Origin: an uncultured Lachnospiraceae bacterium
GTDB taxonomy: Bacteria; Bacillota; Clostridia; Lachnospirales; Lachnospiraceae
Assembly (NCBI GenBank): GCA_902761225.1
Contig: CACWJQ010000003.1
Coordinates: 1 to 64,000 of the forward strand
Length of the DNA: 64,000 bases
Reading direction: 5' to 3'
The position numbers and the translations under genes are program-made. The notes below the pieces were generated by a model. It searched no databases and was not told the DNA's origin. It saw nothing but the letters and a program-made list of their open reading frames with translations. Position 1 is the first letter of the stretch. The number at the start of each line of letters is the position of its first letter. Positions 37,468 through 46,616 of this stretch are shown in pieces.

Positions 37468-38334
37468 TCATTTGGCAGATTCTTCTTTTATGCTTTTGTA
37501 TACCATTGCACTCTGATATTGATATACGAGTCTTATGATGGAGATTATCAGTATTCCGATCACACATACGATAAGGAGTATGGTTCCAAGCAGTGGTGCC
37601 AGCATAATAAGTATGATATCTATTATCATTCCTATCATGACCCGCTTGGTCCAGGTCCACAGCTCATCCCATTTTGCAGCAAGGGTATCATCTGCATTCA
37701 GCATTATATCGGAATATCCGGTATACAGATTATAGTCGCTCATTAGTGTAAAGATCAGATTTGGAATTGCAATAAGTGCGGATAACAATTCGAATGCCCA
37801 CTCGGTATCGGGGATAAAAATATCAATAAAACCGAGAACACAGGAGATCATCATATATACACCCGCTTTTACAAAGGTCCCAGAAACAGGTGACAGCTTT
37901 ATGAGTATAAATGCAATGACTATTTTCGTGACCGTGCTTATAACGGTTCCGCCAATATAAAGATTCGGTACTCTTTCCTTGATCGCACTACTGGTCGCAA
38001 GGTTGGCTATCACCGCAATGATGCTCAGGCAGAATATGATCCAAAGCCATTTAGCGAGCATCGGCGCCATCTTATGAAGATATGTATCGTCCTCTTTTTC
38101 CTGTTCTATCCTTTCCATCCTGTACTTGGGTTCATCCGCACGTCCCCTCCATTTAGCACAGTAGGAAGAGTCACTGCAGGTTGCGCAGGTATTGTGACTC
38201 TTATTTCTGCAACACTTGGCAATCTCACAATCACCGCTTAACGGACGTCCGGGGCCCTTCTGACATCCGGGACAGTTTAACTTATACTTCCAGCTGCAGC
38301 TTTCACACGATTTTCCGCAATATGTTTCAGACAT
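37468..38334 (-). CDS. Membrane protein with cysteine-rich N-terminal domain
   Basis: The 288-residue protein has eleven cysteines in its first 59 residues (6, 10, 13, 21, 24, 36, 41, 42, 50, 53, 59). They are spaced like a DUF3795-type or zinc-binding cluster. About five to six membrane helices follow from residue 93 on, including WLWIIFCLSIIAVIANL and a C-terminal pair near 235-275. It is the only minus-strand gene among the branched-chain genes and has its own unit. The cysteine cluster faces the cytoplasm if there is no signal peptide. The function is unknown. Confidence 0.7.
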   Translation of the reverse strand: MSETYCGKSCESCSWKYKLNCPGCQKGPGRPLSGDCEIAKCCRNKSHNTCATCSDSSYCAKWRGRADEPKYRMERIEQEKEDDTYLHKMAPMLAKWLWIIFCLSIIAVIANLATSSAIKERVPNLYIGGTVISTVTKIVIAFILIKLSPVSGTFVKAGVYMMISCVLGFIDIFIPDTEWAFELLSALIAIPNLIFTLMSDYNLYTGYSDIMLNADDTLAAKWDELWTWTKRVMIGMIIDIILIMLAPLLGTILLIVCVIGILIISIIRLVYQYQSAMVYKSIKEESAK

Positions 38335-38463
38335 ATTCTCCCCCTGTTAAACCTCACACAATAAAGTAACCTGTAATTCTTAACCCTTACTTTCTAAGTT
38401 ACATTATTGACAGGTTATATTCAACCACATTACCCGATTTATCTGTAAATAAGCGCAGGAATA

Positions 38464-38472
38464 TGGTATAAT
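38464..38472 (+). promoter_or_regulatory. Extended -10 promoter for leuC
   Basis: TGG-TATAAT (38464-38472) is a consensus extended -10. The -35 position (TGTAAA, 38444-38449) is poor. Transcription would begin near 38479. Confidence 0.5.
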
Positions 38473-38517
38473 ACCAATGTTTTGTTAAAAAATTTAGATG
38501 ATTTGAGGTGCTTAAAT

Positions 38518-39786
38518 ATGGGAATGACAATGACTCAGAAGATCCTGGCAAGAGCAGCGGGACTTGATTCCGTAAAAGCCGGCGATCTGATCATGGCAAA
38601 GCTTGATCTTGTGCTTGGTAATGATATTACCAGTCCTGTTGCAATTCACGAGATTGAGAAGATGAAAGTGGAAGGGGTATTTGATAAGGACAAGATCGCA
38701 CTTGTTCCCGATCATTTCGTTCCCAACAAGGATATCAAATCCGCCGAACACTGTAAGTGTGTAAGAGAATTTGCAAGAAGAAATGACATAACCAATTATT
38801 TTGAGGTCGGTGAGATGGGAATTGAGCATGCACTTCTTCCCGAAAAAGGACTTACCGTTCCCGGGGATGTCATCATCGGAGCCGATTCACATACATGTAC
38901 ATACGGAGCGCTGGGTGCATTTTCCACAGGCGTCGGTTCTACGGATATGGCTGCAGGAATGGCAACAGGACAGGCATGGTTCAAGGTTCCTTCAGCGATC
39001 AGATTCAACCTGACAGGAAAGCTTTCAAAGGATATAAGCGGAAAGGATCTCATCCTTCATATCATCGGTAAGATCGGTGTGGACGGTGCACTTTATAAGT
39101 CCATGGAATTTACAGGTCCCGGCGTTCATGAACTTTCAATGGATGACAGGTTCACCATTGCCAATATGGCTATTGAAGCCGGCGGTAAGAACGGTATTTT
39201 CCCTGTAGATGACAAGACCATCGAATATCTGAATGAGCATACAAAGAGAGAGTATACGGTATTCGAGGCTGATGCTGATGCAGAGTATGATGAAGTGATA
39301 GATATCGATCTTTCAGAGCTCAGACCAACCATTTCATTCCCTCATCTTCCCGAGAATACCCATACCATCGACGAGATACATAAGGATGGTGATATTAAGA
39401 TAGATCAGGTAGTGATCGGATCATGTACTAACGGCAGGATTTCCGATATGAGGATCGCAGCTGAGATCCTTAAGGGAAAGCATGTTGCAAAGGGACTCAG
39501 AGTTATAGTTATCCCTGCAACCCAGGCTGTATATATGCAGTGCCTTGAAGAGGGACTTCTTAAGATCTTTATCGAATCCGGATGCGTTGTTTCAACACCT
39601 ACCTGTGGACCCTGCCTTGGGGGATATATGGGAGTTATGGCAGCGGGTGAGAGATGCGTCTCCACTACCAACAGAAACTTTGTAGGCCGTATGGGACATG
39701 TTGATTCCGAGATCTATCTTGCATCGCCGGCTGTTGCTGCGGCAAGTGCGGTCAAGGGTATCATCGCCTGCCCCGGGGATCTGTAA
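38518..39786 (+). CDS. leuC: 3-isopropylmalate dehydratase large subunit
   Basis: LeuC, with LeuD, isomerises 2- to 3-isopropylmalate in leucine synthesis. I start at the ATG at 38518, with TGAGGTG 8 bases upstream. The earlier ATG has no ribosome binding site. The 422-residue protein is the short aconitase-family form and keeps the three [4Fe-4S] ligands Cys303 (GSCTNGR), Cys363 and Cys366 (CGPCLGG). A close alternative is the homoaconitase-like branch. leuA and leuB are not in the window. leuD follows after a 104-base gap that holds a TATAAT at 39865-39870 but no matching -35. Confidence 0.93.
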   Translation: MGMTMTQKILARAAGLDSVKAGDLIMAKLDLVLGNDITSPVAIHEIEKMKVEGVFDKDKIALVPDHFVPNKDIKSAEHCKCVREFARRNDITNYFEVGEMGIEHALLPEKGLTVPGDVIIGADSHTCTYGALGAFSTGVGSTDMAAGMATGQAWFKVPSAIRFNLTGKLSKDISGKDLILHIIGKIGVDGALYKSMEFTGPGVHELSMDDRFTIANMAIEAGGKNGIFPVDDKTIEYLNEHTKREYTVFEADADAEYDEVIDIDLSELRPTISFPHLPENTHTIDEIHKDGDIKIDQVVIGSCTNGRISDMRIAAEILKGKHVAKGLRVIVIPATQAVYMQCLEEGLLKIFIESGCVVSTPTCGPCLGGYMGVMAAGERCVSTTNRNFVGRMGHVDSEIYLASPAVAAASAVKGIIACPGDL

Positions 39787-39890
39787 TACACATGATACCT
39801 GCATGCAGTCATTCAAAATGCCTTAAGACCACAGAAGCTGCATGTGCTCATCTATATTAAACACTATAATTTTATAAATGGAGATCTGTA

Positions 39891-40382
39891 ATGGATAACG
39901 CAAAAGGTCATGTACTTAAATACGGTGATAATGTAGACACCGATGTAATAATTCCCGCAAGATATCTTAATTCATCCGATCCTGCAGAGCTTGCACAGCA
40001 CTGCATGGAGGATATCGACAAGGATTTTTCCAAGAGGATGAAAAAGGGAGATATCATTGTTGCATCCAAGAATTTCGGATGCGGTTCTTCAAGAGAGCAC
40101 GCTCCCATATCGATCAAGGCATCAGGTATTTCCTGTGTTATCGCGGAGACATTCGCCAGGATATTCTATCGCAATGCCATCAATATAGGACTTCCCATAA
40201 TCGAGTGCCCCGAAGCATCAAAGGGGATCGATGACGGTGATGAGGTTGAGATTGATTTCAATACCGGTATCATTACCGATATCACCAAGGGAACCACCTA
40301 CCAGGGTCAGGCATTCCCTGAGTTCATGCAGAAGCTCATCGCTGCCGGCGGACTTGTGAATTTTATCAACGAGACAAAATAA
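39891..40382 (+). CDS. leuD: 3-isopropylmalate dehydratase small subunit
   Basis: LeuD provides the swivelling substrate-binding domain of the isomerase. The 163-residue protein begins with the typical [15 protein letters not shown] and contains the substrate loop [19 protein letters not shown] motif precedes the ATG. The stop overlaps the start of ruvA by one base (TAATG), so this metabolic gene and the recombination genes are cotranscribed. Confidence 0.96.
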   Translation: MDNAKGHVLKYGDNVDTDVIIPARYLNSSDPAELAQHCMEDIDKDFSKRMKKGDIIVASKNFGCGSSREHAPISIKASGISCVIAETFARIFYRNAINIGLPIIECPEASKGIDDGDEVEIDFNTGIITDITKGTTYQGQAFPEFMQKLIAAGGLVNFINETK

Positions 40383-41002
40383 TGTTTGCATTCGTAGAAG
40401 GTGTTCTGGATCTTCTTGATACCGATACCTGTGTTGTGGATATAGGCGGTCTTGGCATCAATGTCAATATCACTTCAAGATGTGCTGCACAGATAGGTTC
40501 CGTGGGAGATCACGTAAAACTGTATACATATACCCAGGTTGCCGAGGATACATTCCAGCTCTACGGCTTTAATGACAGAGATGATCTTGATATGTTCAGA
40601 AAACTGGTCTCTGTATCCGGAGTCGGACCCAAGAGTGCATTGTCGCTGCTTTCCGTTATGGATGCCGATTCTGTCAGGTATGCCGTTATAAGCGATGATA
40701 TCAAGGCACTTTCCAAAGCAAAGGGAATCTCCGCCAAGACAGCGGGTAAGATCATCATTGAACTTAAGGGCAAGGTGGATCTTTCCGATGACAGTATTGC
40801 GAAGAAATTCGGAGGCGGAAGTGTCAGCATAACTCCTAAAAATGAGCTTGGAAGCGAAGAAAGCGATGCGCTTGCCGCACTTGTTTCCCTCGGATATTCG
40901 GAAGCTGAAAGCTCACGTGCCATTCTTTCCATCGAAGATCACGGATCGTATGATTCTGGCACACTTCTTTCCATGGCACTTAAGCTGCTCTATGGTAAGT
41001 GA
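40382..41002 (+). CDS. ruvA: Holliday junction branch migration protein RuvA
   Basis: RuvA tetramers bind Holliday junctions and load the RuvB motor. The 206-residue protein shows the N-terminal OB-fold ([28 protein letters not shown]). Helix-hairpin-helix motifs follow (LVSVSGVGPKSALSLL and KGISAKTAGKIIIELK), then a flexible linker and the C-terminal domain that contacts RuvB (ALAALVSLGYSEAE). It overlaps leuD by one base and is followed by ruvB after 37 bases. No ruvC is present, as expected in Firmicutes. Confidence 0.97.
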   Translation: MFAFVEGVLDLLDTDTCVVDIGGLGINVNITSRCAAQIGSVGDHVKLYTYTQVAEDTFQLYGFNDRDDLDMFRKLVSVSGVGPKSALSLLSVMDADSVRYAVISDDIKALSKAKGISAKTAGKIIIELKGKVDLSDDSIAKKFGGGSVSITPKNELGSEESDALAALVSLGYSEAESSRAILSIEDHGSYDSGTLLSMALKLLYGK

Positions 41003-41039
41003 TCTTCAAAACATTGATTAAGCATATACATTTATTGAC

Positions 41040-42038
41040 ATGCCCAGAAGCATAGAAACTAATCTGACAAAAGAAGACAAGCCTGTAGAACATTCCTTAA
41101 GACCCCAGAGGCTGAAGGAATATATCGGGCAGGAAGCGATAAAGGAAAGGCTGATCATACAGATCGAAGCCGCCAAGGCAAGGGGAGAGGCGCTGGATCA
41201 TGTGCTTCTCTACGGACCTCCCGGACTCGGCAAGACCACTCTTGCCGGAATAATCTCAAATGAGATGGGGACGCATATCCGTATAACTTCGGGACCCGCA
41301 ATAGAAAAGCCTTCGGAAATGGCGGCAATCCTCAACTCACTTCAGGAAAAGGATATGCTCTTTATAGACGAGATCCACAGGCTTAACCGTCAGGTGGAAG
41401 AGGTACTGTATCCTGCAATGGAGGATTTTGCCATCGATGTAATGATCGGCAAGGACTCATCCTCATCTGCAAGAAGCGTAAGACTTCCCCTTCCTCATTT
41501 TACACTTATAGGCGCTACTACCAGAGCGGATATGCTAACGGCTCCTCTGAGAGACCGTTTCGGTGAACAGTTCCATATGGAGTTCTATACTCCCGAAGAG
41601 CTGTCGAAAGTCCTTCTTTTCTCTTCACATAAACTTGATGTAAAGATAGAGGCGGACGCTGCTCTGGAACTTGCAAAGAGAAGCCGCGGAACCCCCAGGA
41701 TTGCCAACCGTATGCTTAAGAGGGTGAGGGATTATGCTCTTGTAAGATACGACGGCATCATAACAAGAGAGATTGCAATTGAGGCTATGGATCTTATGTC
41801 CATAGATAAGCTCGGACTTGATAATACAGATAGAAAAATCCTCGAGACAATCATAAAAAAGTTCGACGGAGGACCGGTGGGACTGGATACACTCGCCGCT
41901 GCAACGGGAGAAGATTCCGGTACACTTGAGGATGTATATGAACCTTACCTTCTCAAAAACGGACTGCTCATGCGCACTCCAAAGGGAAGAGTCATAACAG
42001 ATCTTGCAAGGGAACATCTCGATATGTGGCTGACATGA
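41040..42038 (+). CDS. ruvB: Holliday junction branch migration helicase RuvB
   Basis: RuvB is the hexameric AAA+ motor of branch migration. The 332-residue protein has Walker [10 protein letters not shown] with Lys65, Walker B FIDEIH with Asp110 and Glu111, and sensor 1 IGATTR. An arginine-finger region (LRDRFG) and a C-terminal winged helix ([22 protein letters not shown]) follow. The linker [11 protein letters not shown] is typical of the family. No strong ribosome binding site is visible before the ATG. Confidence 0.98.
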   Translation: MPRSIETNLTKEDKPVEHSLRPQRLKEYIGQEAIKERLIIQIEAAKARGEALDHVLLYGPPGLGKTTLAGIISNEMGTHIRITSGPAIEKPSEMAAILNSLQEKDMLFIDEIHRLNRQVEEVLYPAMEDFAIDVMIGKDSSSSARSVRLPLPHFTLIGATTRADMLTAPLRDRFGEQFHMEFYTPEELSKVLLFSSHKLDVKIEADAALELAKRSRGTPRIANRMLKRVRDYALVRYDGIITREIAIEAMDLMSIDKLGLDNTDRKILETIIKKFDGGPVGLDTLAAATGEDSGTLEDVYEPYLLKNGLLMRTPKGRVITDLAREHLDMWLT

Positions 42039-42065
42039 TCCGGTTGCAGTGTCAGTCTGTATGTA

Positions 42066-42095
42066 TTGAAAAATAACATCAGATTGGTATATACT
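42066..42095 (+). promoter_or_regulatory. Promoter for zapA
   Basis: TTGAAA (42066-42071) is followed 18 bases later by TATACT (42090-42095). The gene starts 40 bases further on after GGAGGGG. Confidence 0.5.
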
Positions 42096-42134
42096 TAAAG
42101 TCAGGGTTTATCTAAATGATTTCGGAGGGGTTGT

Positions 42135-42953
42135 ATGTCTGATATTAACGAAACACAGGTCATAATCGCCGGTAAAGTTCTTACTCTGACAGGTTACGAG
42201 ACTGCGGAATACACTCAGAAAGTAGCTAATTATATCAATAAGAAGCTTGATGAATGCAAAGCCACCGCATCCTTCAGATCACAGAACAAAGAGACCCAGA
42301 TGCTCCTTGTTGCTCTTAATATTGCTGATGATTATATGAAGATCCATGAGAGAAATGCGGAAGTTGAGTCTCTCATCAAGGATAAGGACAAGGAGATATA
42401 TAATCTCAAGCATGACATAGTCACCACCCAGAGCAGACTTGATAAGGCTGATGAACAGGTAAGAACTCTTCAGGATAAGATGGCTGAAAGTTCCAAGAAG
42501 CTCATCCAGCTTGATGCAAAACTCCGTTCAAAAGAAAAGGAAGCAAAGTCCGAATCAAAAAATGCGGATGAAAAGAAAGCAGAAAAGTCTTCTTCCAAAA
42601 GATCCGCTTCAGCAGCAGTTTCCGAAGATGAAAAAAGTGCATCTTCCGTAAAAGCTTCCGAGGAAAAGAAGAACGAGACAGTTGCAAAGCCCGCAGAGGA
42701 TAAAAAAACCGAAGCAGCAGTAAAGCCTGCAGAGGATAAGAAGCCCGAAACGTCAGCTAAGCCTGCTGAGGAGGATAAGTCCGGTTCGGATGAAGGTTCT
42801 TCAGATTCAAAGCCCACTCATTTTGTTTACAAGCAGGAATCCCTGTTTAAATATGATGCACCCAAGCCTGTTACTGAACCCAGACTTGTTAAGGATGGAG
42901 ACAGAAAGCCTGATAACCGTGGCCCTGTTCCTTTCCCCTTTAACAAGAAATAA
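42135..42953 (+). CDS. zapA: Cell division protein ZapA with long coiled-coil and Lys/Ala/Pro-rich tail
   Basis: ZapA cross-links FtsZ filaments. The first 95 residues are a normal ZapA domain (VIIAGKVLTLTGYETAEYTQKVANYIN, then the helix MLLVALNIADDYMKI). A coiled coil follows at about 75-145, then a low-complexity, highly charged tail. The tail contains three tandem repeats of the type AKPAEDKKTEA (about residues 184-215). The protein ends in a basic/proline-rich segment. At 272 residues it is two to three times the usual ZapA length. The tail is probably disordered and could bind the cell wall machinery or other division proteins. Confidence 0.85.
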   Translation: MSDINETQVIIAGKVLTLTGYETAEYTQKVANYINKKLDECKATASFRSQNKETQMLLVALNIADDYMKIHERNAEVESLIKDKDKEIYNLKHDIVTTQSRLDKADEQVRTLQDKMAESSKKLIQLDAKLRSKEKEAKSESKNADEKKAEKSSSKRSASAAVSEDEKSASSVKASEEKKNETVAKPAEDKKTEAAVKPAEDKKPETSAKPAEEDKSGSDEGSSDSKPTHFVYKQESLFKYDAPKPVTEPRLVKDGDRKPDNRGPVPFPFNKK

Positions 42954-42959
42954 AAGGTT

Positions 42960-45218
42960 ATGATCCATTCTGATTTCCAAAATCATATGAAACCGGAGCT
43001 CCTTGCGCCTGCAGGCAGCAAGGAGTCTTTTTATGCAGCCATCAACGCGGGAGCAGATGCCGTTTACCTTGCTGCATCCAGATTCGGTGCAAGAGCATAT
43101 GCAGGCAATTTCACTTATGATGAGATCATGGAATGTGCCGAGACAGCGCATCTTTACGACAGGAAGATATATCTGACGGTTAATACCCTTGTAAAGGAAA
43201 GAGAGTTCGCCGAACTTGAGGAATTCTGTGAAAGCGGCATTCCCGATGTAAGTGATGGACTTATAATCCAGGATCTTGGAGTGGCTTCCTTTTTCAGGAA
43301 CAGAAAACCGGACATCCCGCTTCATGCAAGCACTCAGATGTCCGTGACGGGACCCCTTGGGGCTGGACTCCTTAAAGAGAACGGATTTACAAGGATCGTT
43401 CCTGCAAGAGAGCTTATGCTGGATGAAATCAGGGATATCCATGATAAGACAGGGATGGAGATCGAATGCTTCATTCACGGTGCCATGTGTTATTCGTATT
43501 CCGGTCAGTGTCTTTTCTCATCGGTTCTTGGAGGAAGAAGCGGAAACCGCGGAAGATGTGCCCAGCCCTGCAGACTGCCCTACAGGCTGGCCGGGACTGC
43601 TGCAAAGGATGAGACATATCCCTTAAGTCTTAAGGATATGTGTACTCTTGAGATTCTTCCCCAGATCCTTGATGCGGGTGTATGTTCCCTTAAGGTTGAG
43701 GGAAGGATGAAGCCTCCCGAATATGTTGAAGGTGTTATATCCATATACAGAAAATATCTTGATATGATCTGTTCAGGTGAAGAATACCATGTGGATATCA
43801 GTGATCTTCGCAGATTGTCGGAACTGTATGTCAGAGGGAGTCTTTCACACGGCTATTATGACAGACATAACAGCAGGGATATGGTGACCATAACCACACA
43901 TGGTTATAACGGATCTTCTGATAATGAAGATGGTTCAAAAGGAAGTGAACATAAAAGCGTATACACCGGGGTTACAGATCACATTCCGGTAAGCTTCAGT
44001 GCTGCGTTCAGAACCGGTAACAGGGCATATATAAGCGTATCGGCTTCAAATGCATATGGTGAAATGATCTATGGATACGCTGAAGGTGATACGGTGGCTG
44101 AAGCCGAAAAGTCAGCCATAGAAAGGGATAATGTACTGAAATCCCTGAAGAAACTGGGAAATACCGTATTCATAACAGATGATGATCATATAGAGGCGGA
44201 GATAGATGATAATGCCTTTTATTCACTCAAAGGTCTTAACCAGCTGAGGCGTGATGCTCTTGATGATCTGAAGAAGAATATCATCGCATCATATGAGTTA
44301 TCGGGTGAAAAAATTCCGGCTAAAAAGGATGAGAATTCATTCCGGAAGGATTCAGGCATATATACCGCAGAAGAAAGTAACAACAGATCATTATTTGCGG
44401 ATAATGACAGTGCCCCTGGAAAAATGATCCATGGAAGATTCAGTATACTGGCAACAAGCGCCGGACAGGTCAAAGCTGCCCTAAAATGGGCGGAAAACAG
44501 CTCCCGGGACAGTATATGCAGGATCTATATTGATGAAGTTCTTCTTACAGGAGGGCAGGGTACTGATATACTTAACGATCTTCCTGATGATCTGCCGGTT
44601 TTTGCGGCACTTTCATTTATAAGGCGTAAAGATGATGATGTCTCCTTTATCGAAAAGCTGCTGGACTCCGAAAAGATCAAGGGACTTCTTGTCAGGAATC
44701 TGGAGGATCTTGCAGGGTTTTCCGATAAATATGCAGACCGGATCATTACGGACTTTAGTCTCTATATGTATAACCGTGATGCAGGCGCGTTTCTTGACAG
44801 ATATGCCGCAGGACACACCATTCCCCTGGAACTGTCGGGCAAAGAGTCCGAAGATGTTATCTGCGGCACGGGAATGAAGGAACGGGTGATCTATGGCAGG
44901 GCTCCGCTTATGATCACAGCAGGCTGTATCCGCAAAACCCTCAGATCCTGTTCGCATAAGGACGGTTTTGAGACTATAATAGACAGGAAAGGAATATCAT
45001 TTCCGGTAAGATGTGACTGCCATCACTGTCTTAATATCATATACAATTCTGTTCCTCTTCTTATTGAGGAAGACAGGAATGAGAATATAACCGGAAGGAT
45101 AGAATTTTCCGATGAAGGTCCTGATGAGGCAGAAGGGATCCTCGGGGTATTTTACGGGATCAACGATCCCGGTAACATAAGACATACCGGCGGATGGTAT
45201 AACAGACCGGTATTATGA
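42960..45218 (+). CDS. U32 family peptidase / tRNA or rRNA hydroxylation-type protein
   Basis: The 752-residue protein contains the U32 signature around residues 168-205 (ECFIHGAMCYSYSGQC and RGRCAQPCR), followed by the conserved LKDMC. U32 members in this branch (YegQ, RlhA, TrhP relatives) carry out RNA hydroxylation rather than collagen degradation, so the peptidase name is historical. The N terminus MKPELLAPAGSKESFYAAI is typical. An extra C-terminal half (about 400-752) matches the long DUF3656-containing form. The start could be 42960 or 42987, and neither has a well-spaced ribosome binding site. It begins 6 bases after zapA, so coupling is likely. Confidence 0.85.
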   Translation: MIHSDFQNHMKPELLAPAGSKESFYAAINAGADAVYLAASRFGARAYAGNFTYDEIMECAETAHLYDRKIYLTVNTLVKEREFAELEEFCESGIPDVSDGLIIQDLGVASFFRNRKPDIPLHASTQMSVTGPLGAGLLKENGFTRIVPARELMLDEIRDIHDKTGMEIECFIHGAMCYSYSGQCLFSSVLGGRSGNRGRCAQPCRLPYRLAGTAAKDETYPLSLKDMCTLEILPQILDAGVCSLKVEGRMKPPEYVEGVISIYRKYLDMICSGEEYHVDISDLRRLSELYVRGSLSHGYYDRHNSRDMVTITTHGYNGSSDNEDGSKGSEHKSVYTGVTDHIPVSFSAAFRTGNRAYISVSASNAYGEMIYGYAEGDTVAEAEKSAIERDNVLKSLKKLGNTVFITDDDHIEAEIDDNAFYSLKGLNQLRRDALDDLKKNIIASYELSGEKIPAKKDENSFRKDSGIYTAEESNNRSLFADNDSAPGKMIHGRFSILATSAGQVKAALKWAENSSRDSICRIYIDEVLLTGGQGTDILNDLPDDLPVFAALSFIRRKDDDVSFIEKLLDSEKIKGLLVRNLEDLAGFSDKYADRIITDFSLYMYNRDAGAFLDRYAAGHTIPLELSGKESEDVICGTGMKERVIYGRAPLMITAGCIRKTLRSCSHKDGFETIIDRKGISFPVRCDCHHCLNIIYNSVPLLIEEDRNENITGRIEFSDEGPDEAEGILGVFYGINDPGNIRHTGGWYNRPVL

Positions 45219-45239
45219 ACTGCTTACAGGTGGGAACAG

Positions 45240-46616
45240 GTGCAGATTGCTCTTAAGTTCTATGTAATCGAATTATCGAAATACATAATTGCTTTTCTTA
45301 TGCTGATGTATACGTCACTTTCAGTGTTCTGTATCGTGTCGCGTAAGAAAAAGCCTGTTTCCGTATGCACATCAGTGCAGAGCGGACTGCTTCTCATACT
45401 TATGTTCCTGTGCTTTCTTGATCTGACATTTGTATCCGGAAAAGAAGAGTACCTGTACCTGTTTGCCTTTATAACGCTGTTCCTTTTCTTTATGATCACC
45501 ATAGTGACCATCATATATGAAAAATCGGATCGTATACTTCTGAACAATATGTGCCTTCTGTCCGGTTTCGGACTGTGTGTTGTATCAAGACTGTCCTTTG
45601 ATAAAGCCTTCAGGCAGTACATCATAACACTTCTTTCCTTCGCGATATGTCTGGTCATACCTTTTGCCATTGACAGGCTGAGATTCTTCAGAAAGCTTAT
45701 ATGGCTGTATGCGGCTGTGGGAATAACCGCCCTTTCCATTGTTCTGTTTGCGGGAAGAAAGATAAACGGTGCCAATATCAACTTTACTATCAGGGGATTT
45801 ACTTTCCAGCCCTCGGAGATCGTCAAGATAATTTATCTGTTCTTTATCGCAGCTCTTCTGTATAAGTACAATTCCTTTAAGTGGGTTTTTATTTCTGCGG
45901 TGATCACGGGACTTTATGTGCTGATACTTGTTATGTCAAGAGATCTGGGCAGTGCGCTTATTTTCTTCGTCACCTATGTGATGATAGTGATCATGTCCAC
46001 CCACAATTATATTTATCTGGCTTCGGGGCTTGTGGGAGGAGTGGCCGCCTGTATAGTGGCATATAATCTTTTCGATCATGTAAGAACGAGAGTCGTTGCA
46101 TTTCTGGATCCATGGCATTACATAGATGATCAGGGATATCAGATAACCCAGTCTCTGTTTGCCATATCATCGGGAGGATGGTTTGGCGCCGGCATAATGC
46201 AGGGCAGGCCCTCGGATATACCATTCGTCAATCAGGATTTTATTTTTTCTGCGGTATGTGAGGAATATGGTCTTATTGTCGGGGTGTGTATCCTTGTAAT
46301 AAGTTTGTGCTGTTTTTGCAGGATGATGATGCTGTCATACAGGATCGGTGATAAGTTCTATCAGATCATCGTATACGGCATCGGTGTCATGTATATTTTC
46401 CAGGTGTTTCTTACTGTGGGCGGCGGGATCAAGTTCATCCCTCTTACCGGTGTGACACTTCCCTTTATAAGCTATGGCGGAAGTTCTGTCATGAGCACCT
46501 ATATAATGTTTTATATTGTTCAGGGAATAGTTATAAAGTCCAGGAATTACGAATTCAGAAATGAAGAGAGAAAAGCAGCCGAAGCGCTTACGGCAAATGA
46601 TACAAAGGTACATTAA
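45240..46616 (+). CDS. SEDS family peptidoglycan glycosyltransferase (FtsW/RodA/SpoVE)
   Basis: SEDS proteins polymerise lipid II into glycan strands together with a class B penicillin-binding protein. The 458-residue protein starts with GTG and has about ten to twelve membrane helices. Family motifs are present: FQPSEIVKI, DQGYQITQSLFAISSGGWFGAG, NQDFIFSAVCEEYG and FISYGGSSVMSTY. The extra N-terminal helices and the PBP partner suggest the FtsW-like clade seen in operons of Actinobacteria and Clostridia. I cannot assign FtsW, RodA or SpoVE. The PBP gene overlaps its last 56 bases. Confidence 0.9.
   Translation: MQIALKFYVIELSKYIIAFLMLMYTSLSVFCIVSRKKKPVSVCTSVQSGLLLILMFLCFLDLTFVSGKEEYLYLFAFITLFLFFMITIVTIIYEKSDRILLNNMCLLSGFGLCVVSRLSFDKAFRQYIITLLSFAICLVIPFAIDRLRFFRKLIWLYAAVGITALSIVLFAGRKINGANINFTIRGFTFQPSEIVKIIYLFFIAALLYKYNSFKWVFISAVITGLYVLILVMSRDLGSALIFFVTYVMIVIMSTHNYIYLASGLVGGVAACIVAYNLFDHVRTRVVAFLDPWHYIDDQGYQITQSLFAISSGGWFGAGIMQGRPSDIPFVNQDFIFSAVCEEYGLIVGVCILVISLCCFCRMMMLSYRIGDKFYQIIVYGIGVMYIFQVFLTVGGGIKFIPLTGVTLPFISYGGSSVMSTYIMFYIVQGIVIKSRNYEFRNEERKAAEALTANDTKVH

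Noticed and set aside
42470-42817. Minus-strand open frame opposite the zapA tail.
   Set aside because: It is a shadow of the low-complexity Lys/Ala/Glu repeats and encodes only Ser/Phe/Ala-rich sequence.
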